51,301 nucleotides of DNA from an uncultured Coriobacteriaceae bacterium (GCA_937937585.1 CALDCB010000010.1:1-51301), one strand, 5' to 3'. Counted from the stretch's first letter, positions 5,347-13,743 are shown. Program-made: numbers and translations. The notes: generated from the letters alone by a model not told the origin.

Positions 5347-7443
5347 ATGTATTACCTCTACGCGGACTTAGAAACGTACTCTGCGTGCGACATCAAAAAA
5401 GGCTCGCACCGGTACGCGGAAGACTCGTCCACCGAACTCTTACTCTTCGGCTACGCCGTCGGCGACGCCCCCGCCAAAGTGTGGGACGCGACCGTGACGC
5501 CTGAGATGCCTGACGATCTCCGCCAGGCCTTGGACGACGTGAAGGCCGGGAAGGCCAAAAGCGTTTGGCATAACGGCATGAACTTCGATGCCGTCGTGCT
5601 CCATTACCTCGGCATCGTCGATCTCAAACCCGAAGACGTCATCGACACGATGGTGCTCGCCTACGAGCACGGGCTTCCCGGCTCTTTGGCCGACCTCTCT
5701 GCGATCTACAAGCTCGACAAGGATCACGCCAAGGACTTGGACGGTAAGCGCCTGGTGCAGCTTTTCTGCAAGCCGCGCCCCGAGCACATGAAACTGCGTC
5801 GGGCAACCCGAAAGACGAACCCGGACGATTGGGCGCGGTTTGTGAACTACTGCCGCTTGGACGTTGAAGCCGAGCGAGCGCTCTTCAAACTCCTGCCGAA
5901 GTTCAACGTCTCTAAGCAGGAACGCGCGCTTCAGGCGTTGGACGCCCGGGTCAACCGTCGCGGGATGCTGATGGATATGGACTTGGCGCATGCCGCCCTT
6001 CGCTATGCCGAAGAAGAGAAAGCGCGGCTCCGCCAGAAGACGGCCGAGCTTACGAAAGGCGCTCTCGACAATGCCGTTCGCACGGAGGCGCTGCGCGTCT
6101 ATCTGAACGAGCGATTCGGGATGCAGTTGGACAACCTTCAGAAGTCCGAGGTCGAAAAGCTCATCAACGCTGAGGGTATTCCAGAAGAGATGAAGGAACT
6201 CCTTCGTCTGCGCCTCACGTCTGCGAAGGCGGCGGTTCGCAAGTTCAAGTCCGTGGTTGACTGCACAAACCGCGACGGGCGCCTGCGTGGAACGCTTCAG
6301 TTCCGCGGAGCCATGCGCACGGGGCGTTTCTCCGGCCGTCTCTTTCAGCCGCAGAACCTTTCACGCCCGACGATCAAGGATTGGCGTGAGATCGAAGGCG
6401 CAATCGAACTTGCGAAGCACGGGCTACTCGAATGGGCATTCCCCGACGTCTTCGACACGCTTTCGAATTGCCTTCGCGGCGAGATCATCGTCCCTGCCGG
6501 GAAAAAGATGGTCGTCGCAGACTACTCGAACATTGAAGGGCGGATGCTGGCATGGCTAGCGGGTGAAACGTGGAAGCTCCAAGCCTTCCGCGAATTCGAT
6601 GCGGGCACCGGCCCCGACCTTTACAAGCTGACGTACTCGCGTGCGTTCAACGTTCCCGTCGGTGCCGTTACTAAGGCCCAGCGACAGATGGGGAAAGTGT
6701 TGGAACTCGCTATGGGCTACGGCGGCGGAGCCGGGGCGTTCGTGACGTTCGCGAAGGCGTACGGCATTGACCTCCACGTGATGGCCAACGACGTGATGCC
6801 CGTCGTGCCCCAGGAAATCGCTGAACAAGCGGCGAAGACTTGGGAGTGGGCGAAGGAGAACAAGCGCACGTGCGGGCTCGACCGCCGCGTCTTCATCGCC
6901 TGCGACAGCGTGAAGCGGATGTGGCGCAACGCCAACCCCCATATTGTGAAGTTCTGGTACGAGGCGGAAGAAGCCTGCGTGACGGCGTTGAACGAAGGTC
7001 GCCGCGTGGTGTTCGGTCAAGGCCGCTTGGCCGCCGAGCGTAAGGGCAATTGGCTCACGCTTCGGCTCCCCTCGGGGCGGTACATCTGCTACCCGTCGCC
7101 GCAGGCCGGAGAGCTCGGGGAAGGCACGAACGGATTTACGTACTACGGGGTCAATCAGTACACCCGTAAGTGGGAAAAGATTGGGACGTACGCCGGGAAG
7201 ATCGTGGAAAACCTGACGCAAGCCGCCGCGGCGGACGTCCTTTGCGAGGCTCTGCCTCGTCTTGAAAAGGCAGGCTACCTGCCGATCCTCACCATCCACG
7301 ATGAGGTTTTAACCGAAGCCCCGGATACCGAGGCTTTCAATCACAACGCGATGGAGTCGCTGATGTGCGAACTGCCGGGGTGGGCGCAAGGCCTGCCGCT
7401 GGCGGCCGCAGGCTTCGACGGCTATCGCTATCGAAAGGAGTAA
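5347..7443 (+). CDS. DNA polymerase, family A, with 3'-5' exonuclease domain, 698 aa
   Basis: Replicative phage polymerase of the Pol I/T7 type. The N-terminal exonuclease domain shows motif I (Asp7-Leu-Glu9 in YADLET), motif II (HNGMNFD, near residue 80) and motif III (YCRLDVEAE, near residue 175). The polymerase domain shows motif A (VVADYSNIEGR, around residue 390), motif B (KAQRQMGKVLELAMGYGGG) and motif C (TIHDEV, around residue 650), so the catalytic aspartates are present. Length is close to T7 gp5 (704 aa). AAGGGACACAGA before the ATG supports the start. One A-E-Q-A-A unit encoded by the dispersed motif lies between motifs B and C. No thioredoxin-binding insertion was identified. Confidence 0.96.
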   Translation: MYYLYADLETYSACDIKKGSHRYAEDSSTELLLFGYAVGDAPAKVWDATVTPEMPDDLRQALDDVKAGKAKSVWHNGMNFDAVVLHYLGIVDLKPEDVIDTMVLAYEHGLPGSLADLSAIYKLDKDHAKDLDGKRLVQLFCKPRPEHMKLRRATRKTNPDDWARFVNYCRLDVEAERALFKLLPKFNVSKQERALQALDARVNRRGMLMDMDLAHAALRYAEEEKARLRQKTAELTKGALDNAVRTEALRVYLNERFGMQLDNLQKSEVEKLINAEGIPEEMKELLRLRLTSAKAAVRKFKSVVDCTNRDGRLRGTLQFRGAMRTGRFSGRLFQPQNLSRPTIKDWREIEGAIELAKHGLLEWAFPDVFDTLSNCLRGEIIVPAGKKMVVADYSNIEGRMLAWLAGETWKLQAFREFDAGTGPDLYKLTYSRAFNVPVGAVTKAQRQMGKVLELAMGYGGGAGAFVTFAKAYGIDLHVMANDVMPVVPQEIAEQAAKTWEWAKENKRTCGLDRRVFIACDSVKRMWRNANPHIVKFWYEAEEACVTALNEGRRVVFGQGRLAAERKGNWLTLRLPSGRYICYPSPQAGELGEGTNGFTYYGVNQYTRKWEKIGTYAGKIVENLTQAAAADVLCEALPRLEKAGYLPILTIHDEVLTEAPDTEAFNHNAMESLMCELPGWAQGLPLAAAGFDGYRYRKE

Positions 7444-7448
7444 CTCGA

Positions 7449-7814
7449 ATGAGTGAACAGAATGAACAGGTCGTGAAAGCGACTGAGCTTAAGGCCGAAG
7501 CAAGCCTCAAGAACAAGGGGTTCGTCGTCATCCGCCTGACACGCGACAACGGCGATACGTACCTCGGCGAGATCGAAGTCTGCGGCCCCGTCGCCCGCGC
7601 TATGGCGAAGTATATCACGGGTGTGGCGGACTACGCCGATGCTCTCGCCCAGGACAAGGCCGCGGAGATACCTACTGAAACGGCCAAGAAGTGGATGAAG
7701 AGCGAAGCACAGATGGCGGAGGAGCAGGCGTTCGTCGAGAAACGTCACATGATGAGCGCTGAAGAGCGCCGGTTCCAAGAAATGCTGAACAAGCTGCAGG
7801 GAGCAATGCGATGA
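7449..7814 (+). CDS. Hypothetical protein, 121 aa
   Basis: Starts five bases after the polymerase stop, with GGAG upstream. The first half is beta-rich (GFVVIRLTRDNGDTYLGEIEV); the second half is helical and rich in Glu, Lys and Met. No known domain. Its stop overlaps the next start as ATGA, so it is coupled to a small membrane protein gene. Location suggests a replication accessory role but the sequence does not show one. Confidence 0.8.
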   Translation: MSEQNEQVVKATELKAEASLKNKGFVVIRLTRDNGDTYLGEIEVCGPVARAMAKYITGVADYADALAQDKAAEIPTETAKKWMKSEAQMAEEQAFVEKRHMMSAEERRFQEMLNKLQGAMR

Positions 7815-7984
7815 GAACGTTGGCCTGCATCGGAATTATTTTGGTCGTCCTCGGCGTCACCCTTGCCTTTTGGTACGGCATTTACTGGGTGATCGCGTGC
7901 TTCATCGACAGTAATTGGGCGGCGGTTATCGCGATCTGCCTCTTCTTCCTGTCGGGCGGCGCTATCTGGAAGGGTAGGAGATAA
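7811..7984 (+). CDS. Small membrane protein, 57 aa
   Basis: A 57-codon gene overlapping the previous stop as ATGA. Two hydrophobic segments (about residues 5-22 and 24-50, separated by a short polar FIDSNW) predict a hairpin of two membrane helices; the C-terminus is basic (WKGRR). Small inner-membrane proteins in early phage operons often affect superinfection or host physiology. No family recognised. Confidence 0.65.
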   Translation: MRTLACIGIILVVLGVTLAFWYGIYWVIACFIDSNWAAVIAICLFFLSGGAIWKGRR

Positions 7985-7987
7985 GCG

Positions 7988-8551
7988 ATGCCTGCAAGTA
8001 AAAAGCCTCGCAAGCGGTATCACCGCAAGCCGGTTCGGACGATGGCTGTTTCTCAGGCGGACATCAATAGCTTGCAGGCGATGTTGACAGACATCGCTCT
8101 GCGCACCGAACAAAAGCTCCCCCGCGGCAATGCCACTTACGAGGATATGAAGCTTATCAATGTTCTCCTCAACCATGCAATGACCGGCGTCTTAAGCCGC
8201 GAATGGCTGGACACGGCAGAGCGCAACGAGGCTTGTCGGATGATCGACGCCGGGGGCGAAGCCACTCGGAACGCGGTGAAGAAAGCCCATCAACGGGCAA
8301 GGGAATCCGGCAAAGAGCCCCGCTACGTCTGTACGGCGACTGAGCTCAACCTCATTCGGGATGGCGTAGCGGTCGCTCAGCAGTTCTTGTCGGACTCTTA
8401 CGAGGTTGCGCCGAACCGAACGATCCGTGAGTACTACGCCATGCGTACGCTGATTAAGCAGGGACGAACGGAAAACATTACGCCGGAGAAGGTCGAGCGA
8501 ATGCTGAAGACTCTCGCGGTCAACGAAACTGAAAACTGGTTGGGGAAGTGA
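7988..8551 (+). CDS. Hypothetical helical protein, 187 aa
   Basis: Starts three bases after the membrane-protein gene, with GGGTAGGAG upstream. The first 20 residues are very basic (KKPRKRYHRKPVR), then a largely helical protein with a central segment (GNATYEDMKLINVLLNH) and an acidic/basic C-terminal helix (ITPEKVERMLKTL). I believe similar unannotated proteins occur in other temperate phages of Burkholderiales, but I cannot name a family. The basic head suggests nucleic acid binding. Confidence 0.8.
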   Translation: MPASKKPRKRYHRKPVRTMAVSQADINSLQAMLTDIALRTEQKLPRGNATYEDMKLINVLLNHAMTGVLSREWLDTAERNEACRMIDAGGEATRNAVKKAHQRARESGKEPRYVCTATELNLIRDGVAVAQQFLSDSYEVAPNRTIREYYAMRTLIKQGRTENITPEKVERMLKTLAVNETENWLGK

Positions 8552-8552
8552 T

Positions 8553-8840
8553 ATGGCAATGCAATTCAAACTGAAAGACCCGGACTTTCTGACTCGGTAC
8601 ATCCGGTCGGAGGAATTTCAAAACGAGCTGAGACAGAGTTGTCTTGAAGCCTGGGACAAAAAGTACAACCGCAATATTTTTGTCACCATCAGCATCCCGA
8701 AGTCCGAGATCATCGCGGAAGACGTCTGTCCTGAAAAGGCAGAACTCGAAGCCCTGAAGGCGCAAGTGATTAAGGCAGTTGACTGCCTCGGCGCCGGGGA
8801 TATCGACGGAGTGTGGAAAGCATTGGGGGCCGAGCCATGA
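8553..8840 (+). CDS. Hypothetical protein, 95 aa
   Basis: The ATG follows GGGAAGTGAT, immediately after the upstream stop. Sequence is helical and acidic, with FKLKDPDFLTRYIRSEEF at the start and no recognised domain. Its stop overlaps the next start (ATGA), placing it in a chain of overlapping accessory genes running to 13743. Confidence 0.75.
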   Translation: MAMQFKLKDPDFLTRYIRSEEFQNELRQSCLEAWDKKYNRNIFVTISIPKSEIIAEDVCPEKAELEALKAQVIKAVDCLGAGDIDGVWKALGAEP

Positions 8841-9421
8841 CAGAAAATCTTTTGAAAGAAGCGATGGACTGCGGCTGGGTGACGATGGGCATCCGCGTTC
8901 CGCCGCCCCCGCCGACGTGGAATTTTGTCGTTGATCTCAGCAAGCGTTGGTCGACGATGGACGAGCCTGATTTTTGGATTTATTGGACGTACGTGTTCAC
9001 TGGGATAAGTTCATTCAGCAGCGTCCGGGGGGGGGGGAGCGTATACGGCGCATGTTCGGGTGTTGAGTCTATGTGGCTCATCAAATGCGGCAAGGTCATG
9101 ATGGAATGCAAGGTTGAACTTCGCCTGCATAACTTTGCCAAAGAAGGCGACGTGGGGATCGATGTCACACTGGAAAGAATCCGTGTTTTCGCGGACTGGG
9201 TGACGATTCCTGTGCGGCTGTTTTATCACACGTATGTTTGCGCCGGGGAGTTCCTTAAGGATCATGGCCGTCGGTCTGCGGCTTCGCGCAAGTACGTTAT
9301 CGAATCGGTGGAGTCGAAGGTTCGAACGAGTACTTGCTGTCTTTGGGGGCAGCTCACCAAAAATAATGACGGCTGCTGGGCGGTAGCAGAAAAGTGGTCG
9401 CCGGTGGAGGAGGGCAAATGA
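8837..9421 (+). CDS. Hypothetical protein, 194 aa, contains an 11-G homopolymer
   Basis: Start at 8837 overlaps the preceding stop as ATGA. The product is Trp- and Cys-rich (for example PTWNFVVDLSKRW and DFWIYWTYVF), with alternating hydrophobics; no family recognised. A run of 11 G at 9027-9037 encodes RGGG around residue 66. Such a run is prone to sequencing error or slippage. The frame is open on both sides and the end overlaps the next gene as ATGA, so the frame as given is probably correct. Confidence 0.7.
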   Translation: MTENLLKEAMDCGWVTMGIRVPPPPPTWNFVVDLSKRWSTMDEPDFWIYWTYVFTGISSFSSVRGGGSVYGACSGVESMWLIKCGKVMMECKVELRLHNFAKEGDVGIDVTLERIRVFADWVTIPVRLFYHTYVCAGEFLKDHGRRSAASRKYVIESVESKVRTSTCCLWGQLTKNNDGCWAVAEKWSPVEEGK

Positions 9422-9726
9422 CAAGCCACGTAGACGATTGCCGCGATGTCTTCACGGGTTCGCCGTTCGCCAAACTGCTGGAGCAGGAGGGCGGTAAAGG
9501 TAAAGAGTACTTGGCGATCTTTGTCTGTCTTCCGGGTAAGTCTGCTGAGGCAGATGAAGGCTACAACCCGCGTCTACCGGTCACACTGAGCATCCACGAT
9601 CACAGTGTGGCCTGCGACGGTGTCGGCCCGTACTGTGATGCCATGGCTTTTATGCAACCAGGCACGGCGCGCAAACTGGCAAAGCTTCTGATCGAAGCCG
9701 CCGATACATGGGAGAAGAAGGTATGA
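9418..9726 (+). CDS. Hypothetical protein, 102 aa
   Basis: GGAGGAGGGCAA before the ATG at 9418 is a strong ribosome binding site, and both ends overlap neighbours as ATGA. The product has a beta-rich centre (EYLAIFVCLPG, LPVTLSIHDHSVACDG) and a C-terminal helix (GTARKLAKLLIEAADTW). No known domain. It is directly upstream of the VRR-NUC gene. Confidence 0.75.
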   Translation: MTSHVDDCRDVFTGSPFAKLLEQEGGKGKEYLAIFVCLPGKSAEADEGYNPRLPVTLSIHDHSVACDGVGPYCDAMAFMQPGTARKLAKLLIEAADTWEKKV

Positions 9727-10112
9727 CACCTGAAGGAAGAGTGGTTGCGGATATCAAGGCCGCAATGAAAGAGCTGGGGTGTGAGGTTCGTAAGTGCCAG
9801 TGGGTAGGGCACGTCGGAGCGCCTGACCTTTTCATCATGGTGCCGGGCACTGTCACCAATGATGCCGGACACCACTTCTGGGTTGAGGTCAAAGCGCCGG
9901 GTGAAACTCCGAAGGCTCACCAGGTGCGCGAGCATGGGGTAATGAAGCGTGCTGGTTGTGCGGTGTACGTGCACGACAACGCGGCCGACGTTGTCCGGCG
10001 TGTCCAGTTCTATTTCCAACACGACATTGATTTGTTCCGTAAGGCAATAAGGGTCGAGATTGAGTGCCGTCAACGAGTAGCCCAACGGGAGGCGAAGAAT
10101 GCGAGAGCGTGA
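9723..10112 (+). CDS. VRR-NUC domain nuclease, 129 aa
   Basis: Small stand-alone nuclease of the PD-(D/E)XK superfamily. Visible elements are an N-terminal helix (PEGRVVADIKAAMKELG), GAPDLFIM with the catalytic Asp, and FWVEVKAPGETPKAHQ carrying Glu-x-Lys and the trailing Gln of the VRR-NUC fold. Phage members are thought to cut branched or flap DNA during replication and recombination. GGAGAAGAAGGT precedes the start, which overlaps the previous stop. The C-terminal 35 residues are an extra basic helix. Confidence 0.88.
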   Translation: MTPEGRVVADIKAAMKELGCEVRKCQWVGHVGAPDLFIMVPGTVTNDAGHHFWVEVKAPGETPKAHQVREHGVMKRAGCAVYVHDNAADVVRRVQFYFQHDIDLFRKAIRVEIECRQRVAQREAKNARA

Positions 10113-10536
10113 AACCGTCTGTCTGACGGATATGGCGGCGGCCTACGCCATGGCATACCCCGTCGCAATCCCCGCTTCCGTCCGTGCGTTCCTCCGGGAG
10201 CGCGGCCTAGAGGCGACGGAGTGCCGCGTAGGCCGCCTGCTTTTCTATCTGCATCGCAGACACGGATGGCGCACGGATAGCTCTTTGTGGAAGGCGGTGC
10301 TCCATCGGGCGCCCGAATCGACGATCGAAGACTGCCTCAAGTTCTGCACGAAGTGGTGTATCCCGCTGCGTCCGGTGGAGGGTGAGTTGGAGATCAAGCA
10401 CCCGCGGTCTGTCCCGTCAAAGCGGCTCCCGACGTACAAGGGCGCCCCGGATTTATTGGCTTACGTTAAACGCGCCGCGAAGGAATGCGGCGTCGTGAAA
10501 GGATATCGGTGGTACTACTATGGGTTGCCGTTCTGA
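10099..10536 (+). CDS. Hypothetical basic protein, 145 aa
   Basis: Overlaps the VRR-NUC gene by 14 bp, with GGGAGGCGAAG before the ATG. Basic, helical N-terminal region (VRAFLRERGLEATECRVGRLLFYLHRRHGW) and aromatic C-terminus (YRWYYYGLPF). The first half could be a small DNA-binding fold, but no named family was recognised. Confidence 0.75.
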   Translation: MRERETVCLTDMAAAYAMAYPVAIPASVRAFLRERGLEATECRVGRLLFYLHRRHGWRTDSSLWKAVLHRAPESTIEDCLKFCTKWCIPLRPVEGELEIKHPRSVPSKRLPTYKGAPDLLAYVKRAAKECGVVKGYRWYYYGLPF

Positions 10537-10744
10537 AAAGGTGAAGCGCGAATGCACAAAGACGATTGTGTGGTCAACGCTTTGTGCGGCGTGGGTTTCG
10601 CTGTCGCTCACGCCGGTTCCCGCACTTTTGGTTGAGCGCTATGGGCCGGTGGCGATAGTGCTGTTCATCCTCGTTGGGGTTGCGATTACGCTGTACGGTT
10701 TGCGGATGGCGCTGAGTAGCCGTACGCCGGAGGAGGAACGATGA
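10520..10744 (+). CDS. Small membrane protein, 74 aa
   Basis: Starts inside the end of the previous gene. Two hydrophobic segments (about residues 14-38 and 42-64) predict two membrane helices, with a charged C-terminus (SSRTPEEER). GGAGGAACG at its 3' end is the ribosome binding site of the next, 31-aa gene. Function unknown. Confidence 0.65.
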   Translation: MGCRSEKVKRECTKTIVWSTLCAAWVSLSLTPVPALLVERYGPVAIVLFILVGVAITLYGLRMALSSRTPEEER

Positions 10745-10836
10745 GCGACATTATTGGGCCGGGATTCGTCGCAATGTTTGTTGTGGCGACTCTCCTGGCC
10801 GTGGCACTGATGCTTCTTATCGGGTGGTTGGTATGA
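10741..10836 (+). CDS. Single-span membrane peptide, 31 aa
   Basis: A very short gene with a strong ribosome binding site (GGAGGAACG) and ATGA overlaps at both ends. After MSDIIGPGF the product is one hydrophobic helix. The preserved overlaps argue it is translated. Function unknown. Confidence 0.5.
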   Translation: MSDIIGPGFVAMFVVATLLAVALMLLIGWLV

Positions 10837-11486
10837 GCTGGGCTAAGACTAGACAGATTACAGGCCGCTATGGACGCTGGACGGTTATCGGATTCCATGG
10901 GCGTGATGCGCGGGGCAAGGACTTCTGGGATTGCAGATGTGATTGCGGAACGGTCAAGGCCGTTCGCGGCGATCAGTTACTCCGGGGGGAATCTCTTAGC
11001 TGCGGCTGTTTATCCCGTGAGGTAGCAGTCGAAGTCGCAAGAAAGACTGGAAAAGCGAATGTAAAGCACGGAGGGGAAAAGACACGGCTATATCACATCT
11101 GGAGAAAGATGATTGAGCGCTGCTATAACCCTCACCACGTTCATTACCACAACTATGGCGGGCGTGGCATCACTATCTGCGACGAATGGAGGTACAGCTT
11201 TGCATCGTTCCGCGATTGGGCGATGGCGCACGGTTACACCGATACGCTGACTATCGACCGGATTGATAGTGACAAGGGTTACTGTCCTGCGAACTGCCGT
11301 TGGGCGACTCCGCTTGAACAAGCGCGCAATCGGCGGGGTTGCCTGCTGATCGAAGGAAAGTGCTTGTCCGAGTGGGCGCAGTACGCGGAGGTAAGCGCCG
11401 GTTCTATCAAGAAACGGCTTGAGAAGGGATGGACGATCCAAGAAGCGGTGGCTGTCCCCCGGTATGGAGAACGTCATGCCTCGTAA
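10833..11486 (+). CDS. HNH/AP2-type endonuclease-like protein, 217 aa
   Basis: Resembles free-standing phage homing-type proteins. Residues about 10-60 carry GRWTVIGFHGRD and a cysteine cluster (CRCDCG, CGCL) likely to bind zinc. Residues about 90-165 carry RLYHIWRKMIERCYNP, HNYGGRGITICDEW, LTIDRID and YCPANCRWAT, the hallmark run of this family. The C-terminal 45 residues look like a small helix-turn-helix DNA-recognition module (LSEWAQYAEVSAGSIKKRL). Such genes insert selfishly near replication genes; this one sits directly upstream of the helicase with a 10-bp overlap. A dispersed-motif variant (GCTTGAACAAGCGC) lies at 11312-11325. Confidence 0.85.
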   Translation: MSWAKTRQITGRYGRWTVIGFHGRDARGKDFWDCRCDCGTVKAVRGDQLLRGESLSCGCLSREVAVEVARKTGKANVKHGGEKTRLYHIWRKMIERCYNPHHVHYHNYGGRGITICDEWRYSFASFRDWAMAHGYTDTLTIDRIDSDKGYCPANCRWATPLEQARNRRGCLLIEGKCLSEWAQYAEVSAGSIKKRLEKGWTIQEAVAVPRYGERHAS

Positions 11487-12900
11487 ATTCGTACCGCGGC
11501 CGTACCAACGGCTGATAATAGATCATATCCTTTCGCATCCCCGAGCCTGCTGCTGGTGCGCGATGGGGTGCGGCAAGACCGTCTCGACCCTCACCGCCTT
11601 GGACGCCATGATCTTTCTCGGCGAAGGCCCGGCGCTCGTCGTCGCTCCGCTGCGGGTGGCGATGAGCACGTGGCCGGAGGAAGCGAGGAAGTGGGATCAC
11701 CTCAAAGGCCTGCGGGTCTCCGTCGTGTGCGGCGACAAGCGGACGAAAGAGAAAGCCCTCGCGCAAAAGGCCGACGTCTATTGTACGAACTTCGAGCAAC
11801 TGCCGTACCTCGTGGAGAAGTTCGGCAAGGCTTGGCCATTCAAAATCGTCGTTGTGGATGAAGCTACTCGCCTCAAGGGTTTCCGCCTGCGGGGCGGCTC
11901 CTCCCGGGCGAAGGCTCTGGCGCGTGTCTACTCGTTGATCGACCGATTCATCGAACTCACGGGGACTCCGGCGCCCAACGGTCTCATCGATCTTTGGGGG
12001 CAGATGTGGTTCATCGACAAAGGGAAGCGCCTCGGCGAATCCATGACGTCGTATGAGACCCGCTACTTTCAGCCGATCCGCACAGGGGGCGAAGCCTACA
12101 TGGTGAAGTGGGTGCCGTTGCCCGGCTCCGCCGACCGCATTAAGAAGGCGGTGGCGGACGTCACGGTGACGGTGAACGCCGAAGACTATTTCGACATCGA
12201 ACAACCGATCTTTGTGCGTCGAGAGGTGGACATCGGGCCGCGAGCGATGGCGATCTACAAGCGCCTTGAGACGGATTTCTATACAGTGTTGGGCGACGGC
12301 GTGGAAGTAGAGGCGGTGAACGCGCAGTCCGTCTTGGGCAAGTGCCTGCAGATCGCAGGCGGTGCGATCTACTACAGCGACGAAGAGCCTAGCGATCCGG
12401 AGACGGAGTGCTACGAGGTGGCAGGACGAATGTATTACCGCGTCCACGAGGCCAAACTCGAAGCCCTGCGCTCGGTGATTGAAGAAGCCGCCGGTGCTCC
12501 GGTGTTGGTGAGTTATCAGTTTAAGCATGAGGCCGACCGCATTCTGAGGGCGTTCCCCCGGGCGCGGCTCCTGGATAAGAACCCGCAAACCATCCGCGAT
12601 TGGAACGCCGGAGAGATACCAATCCTCCTCGCGCATCCGGCGGCCTGTGGCCACGGCCTCAACCTTCAGGACGGCGGCAGCATCCTGTGCTTCTTCAGCA
12701 TGGGATGGAACTACGAGTTCTACGCTCAGATCATCGAGCGCATCGGCCCCACCCGTCAGGCGCAGTCAGGACACCCGCGCCCCGTATTTGTGTACTCCCT
12801 CGTGGCAACTGACACGGTGGAGATGGCGGTCGAAGCCGCGCTCCAGAATAAGGAGAGCGTCTTGGACGCCTTGTTGGAGAAGAAACGATGTATCGATTGA
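11476..12900 (+). CDS. SNF2-like DEAD/DEAH-box helicase, 474 aa
   Basis: Superfamily 2 ATPase of the phage SNF2-like type. It has a Q-motif-like FVPRPYQRLIIDHIL start, Walker A (AMGCGKT, near residue 32), motif Ia (LVVAPLRVAMSTWPEE), a DEAT box (VVVDEATRLK) in place of DEAH, motif III (ELTGTPAPNG) and C-terminal motifs V/VI (GHGLNLQ, QIIERIGPTRQ). The usual arginine of motif VI (RxxR) appears as ERIGPTR. I chose ATG 11476 because TATGGAGAACGTC precedes it. It probably remodels DNA in replication or recombination with the upstream polymerase and nucleases. Confidence 0.92.
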   Translation: MPRKFVPRPYQRLIIDHILSHPRACCWCAMGCGKTVSTLTALDAMIFLGEGPALVVAPLRVAMSTWPEEARKWDHLKGLRVSVVCGDKRTKEKALAQKADVYCTNFEQLPYLVEKFGKAWPFKIVVVDEATRLKGFRLRGGSSRAKALARVYSLIDRFIELTGTPAPNGLIDLWGQMWFIDKGKRLGESMTSYETRYFQPIRTGGEAYMVKWVPLPGSADRIKKAVADVTVTVNAEDYFDIEQPIFVRREVDIGPRAMAIYKRLETDFYTVLGDGVEVEAVNAQSVLGKCLQIAGGAIYYSDEEPSDPETECYEVAGRMYYRVHEAKLEALRSVIEEAAGAPVLVSYQFKHEADRILRAFPRARLLDKNPQTIRDWNAGEIPILLAHPAACGHGLNLQDGGSILCFFSMGWNYEFYAQIIERIGPTRQAQSGHPRPVFVYSLVATDTVEMAVEAALQNKESVLDALLEKKRCID

Positions 12901-13241
12901 ACCATGCAGCCTCAGACATTCTGTCGCAATTTGCGTCGTCGCGAAACTATCACACGCTGATGGCTTCCCTCTTTGAGAAGCAGGAAGTTACGACGACGGC
13001 CAAGCGCGGCGCCGTGACCCTCAAGGGCGAAGACTGGTTCGAAGAGGCCGAACCCTATAAGCCCGGTGAATGGAATCGGTGCCGTAAGGCCCGCCCCGTG
13101 AAGGAGGGAGAATATCTTCTCCGACGAAAGGAAAGTGACGGCGGTTACGTCTTTGAGCTCCGAAAGTATCAGCACACCCTCGGGTGGGAACCGGGGCTTT
13201 TTGAATTGACGGATAAGATTGAGTTTAAGGAGATCGTCTGA
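12888..13241 (+). CDS. Hypothetical protein, 117 aa
   Basis: GGAGAAGAAACG before the ATG lies within the helicase 3' end (13-bp overlap). No domain recognised; the first half is helical, the second beta-rich and basic (GEYLLRRKESDGGYVFELRKY). The stop is part of TGATG, giving direct coupling to the next gene. Confidence 0.75.
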   Translation: MYRLNHAASDILSQFASSRNYHTLMASLFEKQEVTTTAKRGAVTLKGEDWFEEAEPYKPGEWNRCRKARPVKEGEYLLRRKESDGGYVFELRKYQHTLGWEPGLFELTDKIEFKEIV

Positions 13242-13534
13242 TGCTCAACCCCCTCGAAGACAAGGGCATGGAGCACTGGCTTTCAATGCCCAAGCAAACG
13301 CGAAACCGATTTGTGTTTAAGCGAATTCGACCTGAGGCTCGTTCTTGGGTGAGGGTGATCGCCTATCTTGCATGGACTGGGGATGAGCGGGCACAGGCAA
13401 TCGTGCGCCGGTTGTTTGTCTGTAAGAGGGGAAAGTTTTTAGCCCGAGGCGGTATCTCTGTGAGGGTGCTTCGGCATATCACCTCCCCGATATTGCGTGA
13501 CTCTTTTATCGGCGTCAATGGGAGAAAGTTCTGA
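13241..13534 (+). CDS. Hypothetical basic protein, 97 aa
   Basis: TGATG overlap with the preceding gene and again with the following gene. Highly basic, helical (RPEARSWVRVIAYLAW, ERAQAIVRRLFVCKRGK). Likely nucleic acid binding from charge alone; no family recognised. It precedes the excisionase-like gene. Confidence 0.7.
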   Translation: MLNPLEDKGMEHWLSMPKQTRNRFVFKRIRPEARSWVRVIAYLAWTGDERAQAIVRRLFVCKRGKFLARGGISVRVLRHITSPILRDSFIGVNGRKF

Positions 13535-13743
13535 TGGACACACTCGACACCACGGGCGTCTGCGAGTTCTTTGGAATCAGTCGCAACACCGTAACTACTT
13601 GGGTACGACAGGGGAAGTTACCCGCCCCCTTCAGCCGCGGTCGCAAAGGCAACGTCTGGTTTAAGGAATCCATCGAGAAGGCGGGGGCTTACCTTCGCGA
13701 TGACTTAGAAAAGAATATGACCTACTTCAAGAAGAAGCGATAG
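13534..13743 (+). CDS. Small HTH protein, excisionase-like, 69 aa
   Basis: A MerR/AlpA-type winged helix-turn-helix: TGVCEFFGISRNTVTTWVRQ forms the HTH, followed by PFSRGRKGNVWFKESIEKAG, where the wing and a W-F-x-x-x-I pattern are typical of HTH_17 proteins. Excisionases and AlpA regulators share this fold. The gene converges on the integrase and overlaps its 3' end by 17 bp, which supports a role as recombination directionality factor. A plain transcription regulator cannot be excluded. Confidence 0.75.
   Translation: MDTLDTTGVCEFFGISRNTVTTWVRQGKLPAPFSRGRKGNVWFKESIEKAGAYLRDDLEKNMTYFKKKR

Noticed and set aside
5184..5504. Small plus-strand frame starting in the polymerase leader
   Set aside because: It contains APVILRNR, also read from the opposite strand, because of the inverted repeat; this reflects symmetric DNA, not protein conservation. 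It overlaps the polymerase in another frame without a site.
11407..12654. A 415-codon minus-strand frame opposite the helicase
   Set aside because: The helicase on the plus strand has complete ATPase motifs; the antisense frame has none and no start signal.
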